From contig CAJXSU010000001.1 in the NCBI GenBank assembly GCA_913061465.1, positions 62,001 through 126,000 on the forward strand: a stretch of DNA of 64,000 nt. Reading direction: 5' to 3'. A program made the translations under genes and the position numbers. Source of the DNA: an uncultured Flavobacterium sp. (lineage in GTDB: Bacteria; Bacteroidota; Bacteroidia; Flavobacteriales; Flavobacteriaceae). A model generated the notes under the pieces. That model was not told where the DNA came from, ran no database searches, and saw nothing but the letters and a program-made list of their open reading frames with translations. Shown here piece after piece: positions 7,948-15,053 of the stretch; the first letter of the stretch is position 1, and each line of letters opens with the position of its first letter.

Positions 7948-9423
7948 ATGAAAACAGTTGCATTAGTTTTCCCAAACCAACTCTTCGAGGTTACGCCTTT
8001 TAAAGATTTAAAACGTGAATTGTTTATTGTAGAAGAATTTTTATTTTTTAATCATTATAAGTTTCATAAACAAAAAATTGCTTTTCATAGAGCTACAATG
8101 AAGAGTTATTCAAGTCACCTTTCCTCGCTTGGTTATAATGTTACCTACATCGATGCAACTTCTAAATTTTCTGATGTTAGAAAATTAATTCCTAAACTCA
8201 TTAAAAACGGTTTAGAAGATTTACATATTATTGAACCCAATGACAATTGGCTAGAAAAACATATTAAAAACAACTCAGAAGATATTTCAATCACATGGTA
8301 TAATAACCCTTTATTTATTAATACTAAAAATGAACTTGGTACATTCTTTAATTCTTCAAAAAAGAAATTTTTTCAAACCTCTTTTTATAAGCAAGAACGA
8401 ATTAAAAGAAATATCTTAATGTCTAATGGAGAACCTCTAGGAGGGAAATTAACTTATGATTCGGAAAACAGAAAAAAATATCCAAAAAATAAAAAGCCTC
8501 CTGCAATCAACTTTCCCGACAAAACCCCTTATCATATCGAAGCTGAAGAGTATGTTAACAACCATTTTGATTCACACTATGGTCATTTAAGTAGTTCAAT
8601 TACTTATCCCATAGATTTTAAAACTTCACAGGCCTGGCTTGAACAGTTTTTAAAAGTAAGATTTGAAGAATTTGGAGTTTATGAAGATGCAATTGTTCAA
8701 AAGGAAGTTTTTTTAAATCATAGTATTTTATCTCCACTCATTAACGTGGGATTACTAAATCCTCTGGAGGTTATTAAACAAACTCTTGAGTTTGCAGAAA
8801 AAAATGATATTCCAATCAACTCTACAGAAGGATTTGTCAGACAAATAATTGGTTGGCGAGAATTTATTAGAGGTGTTTATCATGTAAAGGGTACTGAAGA
8901 ACGCAACAAAAACTTTTGGGGATTTTCAAGAAAAATACCTTCCTCTTTTTACACTGGAACTACAGGTATTGAACCAATAGATGATGCTATTAAAAAAGTT
9001 TTAAATACAGGGTATACCCATCATATTGAACGGCTTATGATTTTAGGTAATTTTATGGTATTATGTGAGTTTGATCCGGACGAAGTGTATCAATGGTTTA
9101 TGGAGTTATTTATAGACTCATATGATTGGGTTATGGTTCCTAATGTATATGGAATGAGTTTATATGCAGATGGAGGCTTAATGTCTACCAAACCGTATAT
9201 AAGCAGCAGTAATTATATCATGAAAATGAGTAATTACAAAAAAGGAGATTGGCAGATAGTATGGGATGGACTATTCTGGACTTTTATGGATAAGCATCGA
9301 AATTTCTTTTTAAAAAACCCAAGATTAGGAATGCTGATAAGAACTTTTGATAAAATGAATCAGGAAAAAAAAGAATCACATTTTAGAAATGCTGAAGAAT
9401 TTATAAAACAATTAGATGAATAA
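7948..9423 (+). CDS. PhrB/FeS-BCP-type photolyase-related protein without the Fe-S cysteines
   Basis: A 491-residue protein of the deoxyribodipyrimidine photolyase-related (PhrB/CryB, prokaryotic 6-4 photolyase) family. Characteristic parts are the N-terminal LVFPNQLFE, RQIIGWREFIRGVYHV (~290-305), TGYTHHIERLMILGNF (~354-369) and PNVYGMSLYADGG (~398-410). Relatives bind FAD and a ribolumazine-type antenna and normally a 4Fe-4S cluster held by four Cys. Here the only cysteine in the whole protein is Cys373. The usual CxxC after MS(D/N)Y is replaced by KKGDW at 431-435. The fold and FAD-region motifs are otherwise intact. The gene overlaps the next by 8 nt. The substrate (6-4 product or other) cannot be told. 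Confidence 0.9.
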   Translation: MKTVALVFPNQLFEVTPFKDLKRELFIVEEFLFFNHYKFHKQKIAFHRATMKSYSSHLSSLGYNVTYIDATSKFSDVRKLIPKLIKNGLEDLHIIEPNDNWLEKHIKNNSEDISITWYNNPLFINTKNELGTFFNSSKKKFFQTSFYKQERIKRNILMSNGEPLGGKLTYDSENRKKYPKNKKPPAINFPDKTPYHIEAEEYVNNHFDSHYGHLSSSITYPIDFKTSQAWLEQFLKVRFEEFGVYEDAIVQKEVFLNHSILSPLINVGLLNPLEVIKQTLEFAEKNDIPINSTEGFVRQIIGWREFIRGVYHVKGTEERNKNFWGFSRKIPSSFYTGTTGIEPIDDAIKKVLNTGYTHHIERLMILGNFMVLCEFDPDEVYQWFMELFIDSYDWVMVPNVYGMSLYADGGLMSTKPYISSSNYIMKMSNYKKGDWQIVWDGLFWTFMDKHRNFFLKNPRLGMLIRTFDKMNQEKKESHFRNAEEFIKQLDE

Positions 9424-10918
9424 AGAAAAAATAAATCTAGTTTGGTTAAAAAGAGATTTAAGGCTGCATGACAATGAAGCCATAAGCAGGGCCATAAAAA
9501 ATGGGAAAAGACTTTTAATCTTTTATGCTTTTGAAAAAATTTTGATAAATGACCCACATTATAATAATAGACATTGGAACTTTATAAAACAATCTTTATT
9601 AGATATAAATTCCGAATTAAAAGAACATAATTCAAAAATATTATCTGTTGATTCTGACGTTATAGGCTTATGTAATCAAATTCAAAATTTCTATACCATT
9701 GAAACCATCTATTCACATCAAGAAACTGGGATTTTAACTACATATACTAGAGATAAAGAATTTAAGAGATATTGCCGAAATAATAATATTGATTGGAAAG
9801 AAAATATAAATAATGGGGTTCAAAGAGGCATACAACACAGAGAGAATTGGTTTGACGGATGGGAAACATTTATGAATCAAAAATTAGAGGTATTTAATCC
9901 TCTAAATAATCAATTGTTGAATATTGATGATATTATAACCATAGAAAATATTTCGAATCCAGCAACTTTAGAAACCTCAACAAATGTGAAATTTCAAAAA
10001 GGAGGTAGAAGTTTAGGATATAGGTATCTCAATAGTTTTTTTAAAGAAAGACATAAAGATTATATGTTTAATATTTCTAAACCTTCACTATCTAGAACTA
10101 GCTGCAGTAGACTATCTCCATACCTAGCCTGGGGTAACCTTTCAGTACGAGAAGTATTTCAGATGGGGAGAAAAGAAAAAACAAAACAAAATGCTAAACA
10201 TATAGGAGCATTTTTATCAAGATTGAGATGGCAAGCTCACTTCATACAAAAATTTGAAATGGAACATGTTATGGAAAAAGCTAGTGTAAATAAAGGGTAT
10301 CACAAGCTTAAAAAATCCATTTCAAAAAAATACCAAGACGCATGGATTAAAGGACAAACTGGATTTCCTTTAGTAGATGCATGTATGAGATGCCTTAAAG
10401 AAACTGGATATTTAAATTTCAGAATGCGCGCATTAACGGTCTCTTTTTTTACACATATCCTCTGGCAACCTTGGCAAGATGCAACTACACATCTCTCTCA
10501 AATGTTTTTAGATTTTGAACCTGGAATACATTTTCCTCAACTTCAGATGCAGGCAGGTGAAACAGGAATAAACAATCTCAGAATATACAATCCCACAAAA
10601 AATGGAAAAGAACATGATGAAGATGCAATATTTATAAAAAAATGGGTTCCAGAATTGAAAAATTTAGACATAAATTTTGCTCATGAACCTTATTTAATGA
10701 CTCCACTTGAGCAACAAATGTATGAATTCACACTTGGAAAAGATTATCCAAAACCAATAGTTGATTTAAAAATAACAAGAAAAAGAGCATCAGATATTTT
10801 ATGGAATTTGAAGAAAAATTCTCAAGTGAAAGAGGAGAACAAAAGAATACTTCTAAAGCACACATTATCCAATAGAAATATTTTACTTACAGACAACATA
10901 AATAGCTTAACTTCTTAA
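9416..10918 (+). CDS. Photolyase/cryptochrome family protein of uncertain class
   Basis: A 500-residue photolyase-superfamily protein starting INLVWLKRDLRLHDNEA. The FAD domain shows RLSPYLAWGNLSVREV (~230-246), a segment FLSRLRWQAHFIQKFE, the TGFPLVDACMRCLKETGYLNFRMR block and HFPQLQMQAGETGINNLRIYNP (~375-396). The Asn in RIYNP corresponds to the residue near FAD N5 in E. coli photolyase. The GETGIN variant and a ~70-residue C-terminal extension set it apart from the class I enzyme at 15046. It may be a CPD or 6-4 photolyase or a cryptochrome. The ATG at 9416 overlaps the upstream stop codon. Confidence 0.87.
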   Translation: MNKEKINLVWLKRDLRLHDNEAISRAIKNGKRLLIFYAFEKILINDPHYNNRHWNFIKQSLLDINSELKEHNSKILSVDSDVIGLCNQIQNFYTIETIYSHQETGILTTYTRDKEFKRYCRNNNIDWKENINNGVQRGIQHRENWFDGWETFMNQKLEVFNPLNNQLLNIDDIITIENISNPATLETSTNVKFQKGGRSLGYRYLNSFFKERHKDYMFNISKPSLSRTSCSRLSPYLAWGNLSVREVFQMGRKEKTKQNAKHIGAFLSRLRWQAHFIQKFEMEHVMEKASVNKGYHKLKKSISKKYQDAWIKGQTGFPLVDACMRCLKETGYLNFRMRALTVSFFTHILWQPWQDATTHLSQMFLDFEPGIHFPQLQMQAGETGINNLRIYNPTKNGKEHDEDAIFIKKWVPELKNLDINFAHEPYLMTPLEQQMYEFTLGKDYPKPIVDLKITRKRASDILWNLKKNSQVKEENKRILLKHTLSNRNILLTDNINSLTS

Positions 10919-10975
10919 AAAAGAAATTTTTAAACAACTAATTAAAGTAAATACATACCCTAATTATTTGTTAAT

Positions 10976-11011
10976 TTTTGTTTAATCATTTGATAAATTC
11001 ATTAAACAAAA
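10976..11011 (+). promoter_or_regulatory. Candidate operator: 11-bp inverted repeat matching the one at 2388
   Basis: TTTTGTTTAAT (10976-10986) and ATTAAACAAAA (11001-11011) are perfect reverse complements with a 14-bp spacer. The inner arms TGTTTAA and TTAAACA are 16 bp apart, exactly as at 2391-2420, and both spacers carry TTTG at the same place. It overlaps the possible TTG starts of the following gene, so if it is a binding site that gene probably starts further downstream. It lies in one of the few gaps within the block, which suggests a second control point. Confidence 0.45.
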
Positions 11012-11457
11012 CTACATTTGATTGGGTGATATTTACGACTACACATACTAACAACGAGGCAGAACAATTAACCAACGATTTAATAGGTTTACCTTTTTCA
11101 TTTTTGCAATCGTTAAGAATGGGGGGTATAGGTTCTAAAAGAATGATTATTGAGGAAACTAGTCAAAACTTTCATCAATACATCAACAAAATATCTGATA
11201 TAAATTATGCAAACATAGAGCTTAGGCCTCAAGGAATTATTGTTTTATTAAACAAAGGTCTAAACAACTTTAACTGGGTAATACCCTACAGACAGCTAGT
11301 AATTTATAAAACAGATAGATTAAGTATTCATGCTCAGGGAAAATATATTTGTTTTAAGAAAAACATACTTTACAAAGAAAATAAGAAATTTATTTCAAAA
11401 ATGATTAGCTTAAGAGCTGTAGACCAAGAAAAGTATCTAAACCATGCTTATGAATAA
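10978..11457 (+). CDS. Unknown protein in the photolyase block
   Basis: I do not recognise this protein. The longest frame has 159 residues from TTG at 10978, but that codon lies in an inverted repeat. TTG at 10990 or GTG at 11026 (giving about 143 residues) are reasonable alternatives. The body has alternating beta strands (DWVIFTTTHTN, NIELRPQGIIVLLNKG, NWVIPYRQLVIYKTDRLSIHAQGKYICFKK) followed by a C-terminal helix, somewhat like a small PH-like or SRPBCC-like fold, with no signal peptide. Its end overlaps the DUF2805 gene by 14 nt, so it is translated with that gene. A role in the light or repair programme is inferred from position only. Confidence 0.65.
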   Translation: MFNHLINSLNKTTFDWVIFTTTHTNNEAEQLTNDLIGLPFSFLQSLRMGGIGSKRMIIEETSQNFHQYINKISDINYANIELRPQGIIVLLNKGLNNFNWVIPYRQLVIYKTDRLSIHAQGKYICFKKNILYKENKKFISKMISLRAVDQEKYLNHAYE

Positions 11458-11725
11458 ATTATCAAATACTGACATTGATAGAATTATTGAAATGGCATGG
11501 GAAGATAGAACAACATTTGACGCCATAAAATTTCAATTCGGTTTGGGTGAGCAAGAAGTTATAAGTCTGATGAGGAAAGAAATGAAGCTAAAAAGTTTTA
11601 AATTGTGGAGAAAAAGAGTTCAGGGAAGAAAAACTAAACACAGTAAATTAAGAGCATTTGAAAGTGGAAGGTTTAAATGTACTAGACAAAAACAAATATC
11701 TAATAACTCTATATCAAAAAGATAA
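11444..11725 (+). CDS. DUF2805 / TIGR03643 family protein
   Basis: A 93-residue protein. The sequence IDRIIEMAWEDRTTFDAI, then FGLGEQEVISLMRKEM and LWRKRVQGRKTKH, is the signature of TIGR03643/DUF2805. The middle resembles a small helix-turn-helix and the tail is basic (RFKCTRQKQ), so nucleic-acid binding is plausible. The family is commonly found near photolyase and cryptochrome genes; no biochemical role is known to me. The start at 11444 overlaps the previous gene; a second ATG two codons later is equally possible. Confidence 0.88.
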   Translation: MLMNKLSNTDIDRIIEMAWEDRTTFDAIKFQFGLGEQEVISLMRKEMKLKSFKLWRKRVQGRKTKHSKLRAFESGRFKCTRQKQISNNSISKR

Positions 11726-11783
11726 ATCAGTGCTTTGTTTTAAGCTTAGAGTTCTCAAAAACAGCAAATAAAAAATAACGAAT

Positions 11784-12482
11784 ATGAATACTAATAGATT
11801 GATAAAAGAATTAAAAAAAGAAAGTCAACTCGATGGGTTTACATTCGATGATATCGGCGATGATCATTTATATACTGGATTAGAAACTCCAATGAAGCCT
11901 GGCGCTTTCAAAATGTCTGATGAAGAAAAGAAGGAAAAAATTGCAATTTTATTTAAAGAAATTATGGATGTGATGGGGTTGGATCTCACAGATGATTCGC
12001 TCAAGGGTACTCCAAAAAGGGTAGCTAAAATGTACATAGAAGAAATTTTTTCTGGATTAAATCCTAATAATAAGCCAAAAATTGCTTTATTTGACAATAA
12101 ATATCAATACAATCAGATGTTAGTTGAGAAGAATATTACTTTCTACTCAAATTGTGAACATCATTTTGTACCAATTATAGGTAAGGCACATATTGCGTAT
12201 ATATCATCCGGAAAAGTAATAGGACTCTCTAAATTGAATCGTATTGTTCAGTACTATGCCAAAAGACCTCAAGTACAAGAAAGATTAACCAATCAAATTG
12301 CAGAAGAATTAAAAATTTCACTGCAAACAGAAGATGTAGCTGTTATTATTGATGCTAAACATTTGTGTGTATCATCAAGAGGGATTAAAGATGATACTTC
12401 AGCAACAGTTACCTCATATTACGGAGGAGAATTTAATACTCCATCAAAAATTAACGAATTATTGAACTATTTAAAAGATTAA
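11784..12482 (+). CDS. folE: GTP cyclohydrolase I
   Basis: A 232-residue enzyme that converts GTP to dihydroneopterin triphosphate, the first step to tetrahydrofolate. The N-terminal ~55 residues are a variable extension. The catalytic domain has GTPKRVAKMYIEEIF, the zinc/active-site segment NCEHHFVPIIGKAHIAYI, GLSKLNRIVQYYAKRPQVQERLT and KHLCVSSRGI, with the Cys-His-Cys zinc ligands in place. Its place among photolyases fits supply of folate for the methenyltetrahydrofolate antenna, which is inference. There is a 58-bp gap upstream, one of two larger gaps in the block. Confidence 0.96.
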   Translation: MNTNRLIKELKKESQLDGFTFDDIGDDHLYTGLETPMKPGAFKMSDEEKKEKIAILFKEIMDVMGLDLTDDSLKGTPKRVAKMYIEEIFSGLNPNNKPKIALFDNKYQYNQMLVEKNITFYSNCEHHFVPIIGKAHIAYISSGKVIGLSKLNRIVQYYAKRPQVQERLTNQIAEELKISLQTEDVAVIIDAKHLCVSSRGIKDDTSATVTSYYGGEFNTPSKINELLNYLKD

Positions 12483-12485
12483 AAA

Positions 12486-12713
12486 ATGGACATTATAGAA
12501 AGAGCTACAGAATTTGAGCACAGGAAACATAAATTCATTACTACAAGTGATCGTATAATAGCTTCAAGAGAAGTTAAAGGATTAATTCTAGAAATTAATG
12601 ATATCTACAAAGAAAATAAAGATCCTGATTTAATGGATTTAATGAAAAGATTAACGGTTATTAAGCAAAAAATCGAAAAAAGGCTTAAAGGTCGACCTTT
12701 AACATCTAGTTAA
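12486..12713 (+). CDS. Unknown 75-residue helical protein
   Basis: This is a small protein I do not recognise. It is charged and predicted all-helical (IERATEFEHRKHKFITTSDRI, then LILEINDIYKENKDPDLMDLMKRLTVIKQKIEKRLKG), with no cysteines, signal peptide or membrane segment. It starts 3 nt after folE and ends 3 nt before the SDR gene, which strongly supports it as a real, co-translated gene. It might be a small adaptor or assembly factor, but nothing in the sequence proves this. Confidence 0.75.
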   Translation: MDIIERATEFEHRKHKFITTSDRIIASREVKGLILEINDIYKENKDPDLMDLMKRLTVIKQKIEKRLKGRPLTSS

Positions 12714-12716
12714 ATA

Positions 12717-13400
12717 ATGCGAAAAATTATAATTATTGGAGGTAGTCGAGGAATCGGAAACTCCCTTCTTACCACGCTAGTTGAAAATCATAAAATTATC
12801 AATATTAGCAGGGTTCAGCCATCCCTTTCACACGTTAATTTAACTCACTATACCTGTGATATTTTAATCGATGAGCTTCCTGATATAAAAGAGGTAGATT
12901 CCATTATATACTGTCCCGGAAGTATCAATTTAAAACCAATATCGCGTTTAAAGCTTGATGACTTTAGAAACGATTTTGAAATAAATGTTATAGGTGCTGT
13001 AAAAACCATACAAAAATATCTTCCTATTCTTAAAAAAGGAAATAAACCCTCAGTTGTTCTTTTTAGTACTGTAGCAACAAAACTTGGAATGCCTTATCAT
13101 GCTAGTGTAGCTGCTGCAAAATCAGCAGTTGAAGGATTAGTGAAATCATTAGGTGCAGAATTGGCTCCTACAATCAGGATAAACGCCATTGCCCCTACCG
13201 TAACAAATACAGATTTAGCATCTAAGCTGCTTCGTAATGAAAAAATGATTGATATGATTACAGAACGTCATCCACTTAAAAAGTTTCTTGATCCTAAAGA
13301 GGTCGCAGATATGGCAGAATTCTTACTCTCACCAAAAGCATCATCAATCTCAGGACAAGTTTTTAAAATGGATTGTGGAATTGTAAGTTTTAAAATCTAA
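12717..13400 (+). CDS. SDR-family oxidoreductase lacking the usual catalytic Tyr
   Basis: A 227-residue short-chain dehydrogenase. The nucleotide-binding motif GGSRGIG is at 8-14, the catalytic Ser is in VVLFSTVA (Ser117) and the active-site Lys is Lys135 in VAAAKSAVEGL. The position four residues before Lys135, normally Tyr in YxxxK, is Val131. The nearest Tyr is Tyr127. The C-terminal FLDPKEVADMAEFLLSPKASSISGQ is standard for the family. It may use Tyr127, have a different chemistry or bind rather than reduce. Similar proteins with HASVAAAK occur elsewhere (recalled), so this is probably a subfamily feature. Confidence 0.9.
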   Translation: MRKIIIIGGSRGIGNSLLTTLVENHKIINISRVQPSLSHVNLTHYTCDILIDELPDIKEVDSIIYCPGSINLKPISRLKLDDFRNDFEINVIGAVKTIQKYLPILKKGNKPSVVLFSTVATKLGMPYHASVAAAKSAVEGLVKSLGAELAPTIRINAIAPTVTNTDLASKLLRNEKMIDMITERHPLKKFLDPKEVADMAEFLLSPKASSISGQVFKMDCGIVSFKI

Positions 13401-13401
13401 A

Positions 13402-13938
13402 ATGAATCCATTTATCATTTTTATCAAAACATTATCAAAAACAAATAAACCTATAAAAATGTCAGCATCAAAATCGTTGTATGATATCAAAATTGATTCG
13501 CTTCAAGGAGAATCAATTGATTTTTCATCTTTCAAAGGAAAAAAAATATTGTTTGTAAATGTAGCCTCTAAATGTGGTTTCACCCCCCAATATAAAGACC
13601 TACAAAAATTATATGATCAATACCAGGATTCTTTAGTTGTTATTGGTGTTCCCTGTAACCAATTTGGAAAACAAGAACCAGGAACCTCCAATGAAATTGA
13701 AGAATTTTGCCAGGTAAATTATGGTGTATCATTCCTGATCACTGAAAAGGTTGATGTAAAAGGTAGTGAACAACATCCTTTATACACATGGTTAACATCT
13801 AAAACTGAAAATGGAAGAAAAAACTCTTCTGTGAAATGGAATTTTCAAAAATATTTAGTTGATGAAAATGGTGAATTAATTGATTATTATTACTCAATAA
13901 CTTCTCCAACTAGTTCTAAAATCAAAAAGCACTTATAA
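13402..13938 (+). CDS. Glutathione peroxidase (Cys type)
   Basis: A 178-residue thiol peroxidase of the glutathione-peroxidase fold, which reduces H2O2 and lipid hydroperoxides, usually with thioredoxin in bacteria. The peroxidatic Cys is in NVASKCGFTPQY, Gln in CNQFGKQEPG and Trp-Asn in VKWNFQKYLV, completing the catalytic tetrad. A second Cys in EEFCQVNYGVSF is the likely resolving Cys of the thioredoxin-dependent type. The first ~19 residues (MNPFIIFIKT...) are atypical; an internal ATG at 13459 (MSASKSLYDIK) could be the real start. It fits a lipid-peroxide defence role under photo-oxidative stress. Confidence 0.94.
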   Translation: MNPFIIFIKTLSKTNKPIKMSASKSLYDIKIDSLQGESIDFSSFKGKKILFVNVASKCGFTPQYKDLQKLYDQYQDSLVVIGVPCNQFGKQEPGTSNEIEEFCQVNYGVSFLITEKVDVKGSEQHPLYTWLTSKTENGRKNSSVKWNFQKYLVDENGELIDYYYSITSPTSSKIKKHL

Positions 13939-13942
13939 TAAT

Positions 13943-14113
13943 ATGTTTGGAATTTTTAAAAAAAAGACAGAGGTACAAAAATTAGAGAATCTGTATAAAA
14001 AAAAGATGAAAGAAGGGTATGATCTGCAATCTATTGACCGTAGTGCTAGTGATCAAAAGTATGTTGAAGCAGATCAAATATTAAAAAAAATTGAATCCTT
14101 AGAAAAAAAGTGA
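13943..14113 (+). CDS. Lacal_2735-family small protein
   Basis: A 56-residue protein beginning MFGIFKKKTEVQKLENLYKK and ending in a helical segment with SASDQKYVEADQILKKIESL. This is the pattern of the Lacal_2735 family, small proteins confined largely to Bacteroidota and with no known function. It starts 4 nt after the peroxidase stop and its TGA overlaps the GTG start of tspO, so it is in the same transcript. Confidence 0.85.
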   Translation: MFGIFKKKTEVQKLENLYKKKMKEGYDLQSIDRSASDQKYVEADQILKKIESLEKK

Positions 14114-14577
14114 TTATTAAGAAAATTAAATACTTAATCTTGTTTCTATTCATCAATTTTGGTGGATTAGCATTTGGTAGTTGGCTCATGAATAATGGTC
14201 CAAATACAGATTGGTATTTAAATCTATCAAAAGCACCTTGGACACCACCAGGTTGGGTTTTTGGTGCTGCTTGGACTAGCATCATGATTTGTTTCTCCAT
14301 TTATTTAATTTTTCTTTTCACCAAACAGTATAGCCAAAAAAAAATATTTTTATTCAGTATTCAGTTTATATTGAATGTTAGTTGGAATTATCTATTTTTC
14401 AATAAACAAGAAGTTTTTATAGCACTGATTTCTATTACACTTCTAACTGCACTGATTTTCTTTCTTTTCTTCCATTACTATAAAGAACTTAAAAAAGTTA
14501 GCTACTTACTTCTCCCCTACATGATTTGGCTTTGTATAGCCACTTCATTAAACCTTTATATTTTGATACATAATTAG
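14110..14577 (+). CDS. tspO: TspO/MBR family membrane protein
   Basis: A 155-residue protein with five membrane segments, the standard length and topology for TspO/MBR. Diagnostic are APWTPPGWVFGAAWT (~40-54), NVSWNYLFF (~93-101) and the last-helix LLPYMIWLCIATSLNLYI (~134-151). TspO proteins bind porphyrins and sterol-like ligands and are linked to tetrapyrrole handling and photo-oxidative or redox stress, which suits this neighbourhood. It starts with GTG overlapping the previous TGA (GTGA). Confidence 0.92.
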   Translation: MIIKKIKYLILFLFINFGGLAFGSWLMNNGPNTDWYLNLSKAPWTPPGWVFGAAWTSIMICFSIYLIFLFTKQYSQKKIFLFSIQFILNVSWNYLFFNKQEVFIALISITLLTALIFFLFFHYYKELKKVSYLLLPYMIWLCIATSLNLYILIHN

Positions 14578-14579
14578 AA

Positions 14580-15053
14580 ATGAAAATTTACACATTTCAA
14601 AGGACACAAAAATTACCAATATCACTTAGTGAGGCTTGGGAGTTTTTATCAAACCCAAAAAATCTATCTATATTAACACCCACAGAAATGAATTTTACCA
14701 TCATATCTAAGGATGAAAAGCCCATGTATGCTGGTCAGGTGATTCAATATAGTGTAACACCAATAGCAGGTATTAAAGCAACCTGGATAAGTGAAATCAC
14801 ACATCTAGAAGAAGGAAAATATTTTGTAGATCTTCAACTTTATGGCCCCTATGCTTTTTGGCATCATAAACATTTTATCCATGAAATCGATGGTGGGGTA
14901 GAAATGGAAGATATTATTGATTACAAAGTTCCTTTTGGAATATTTGGACGTATTTTTCATCCTTTGTTGGTAAAGCCAAAACTAGAGAAAATTTTTAGTT
15001 ATAGGCAAAAAAAATTAGTAGAAATCTTTGGAAAATATTTAAATAATGGATAA
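14580..15053 (+). CDS. SRPBCC (START/Bet v1-like) family protein
   Basis: A 157-residue single-domain protein with the SRPBCC pattern: an N-terminal strand YTFQRTQKLPISLSEAWEFLSNPKNLSILTP trimmed here to its order of strand, helix and 'P..l..ltP', then a set of beta strands (YAGQVIQYSVTPIAG, KYFVDLQLYGPYAFWHHKHFI) and a long C-terminal helix ending in RQKKLVEIFG. Such proteins hold hydrophobic ligands in a cavity. No ligand is identifiable. It begins 2 nt after tspO and overlaps the last photolyase by 8 nt. Homologues accompany SDR/photolyase clusters elsewhere (recalled). Confidence 0.85.
   Translation: MKIYTFQRTQKLPISLSEAWEFLSNPKNLSILTPTEMNFTIISKDEKPMYAGQVIQYSVTPIAGIKATWISEITHLEEGKYFVDLQLYGPYAFWHHKHFIHEIDGGVEMEDIIDYKVPFGIFGRIFHPLLVKPKLEKIFSYRQKKLVEIFGKYLNNG

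Noticed and set aside
14046..14300. Minus-strand frame opposite tspO
   Set aside because: It mirrors the conserved TspO coding sequence and has no recognisable domain.
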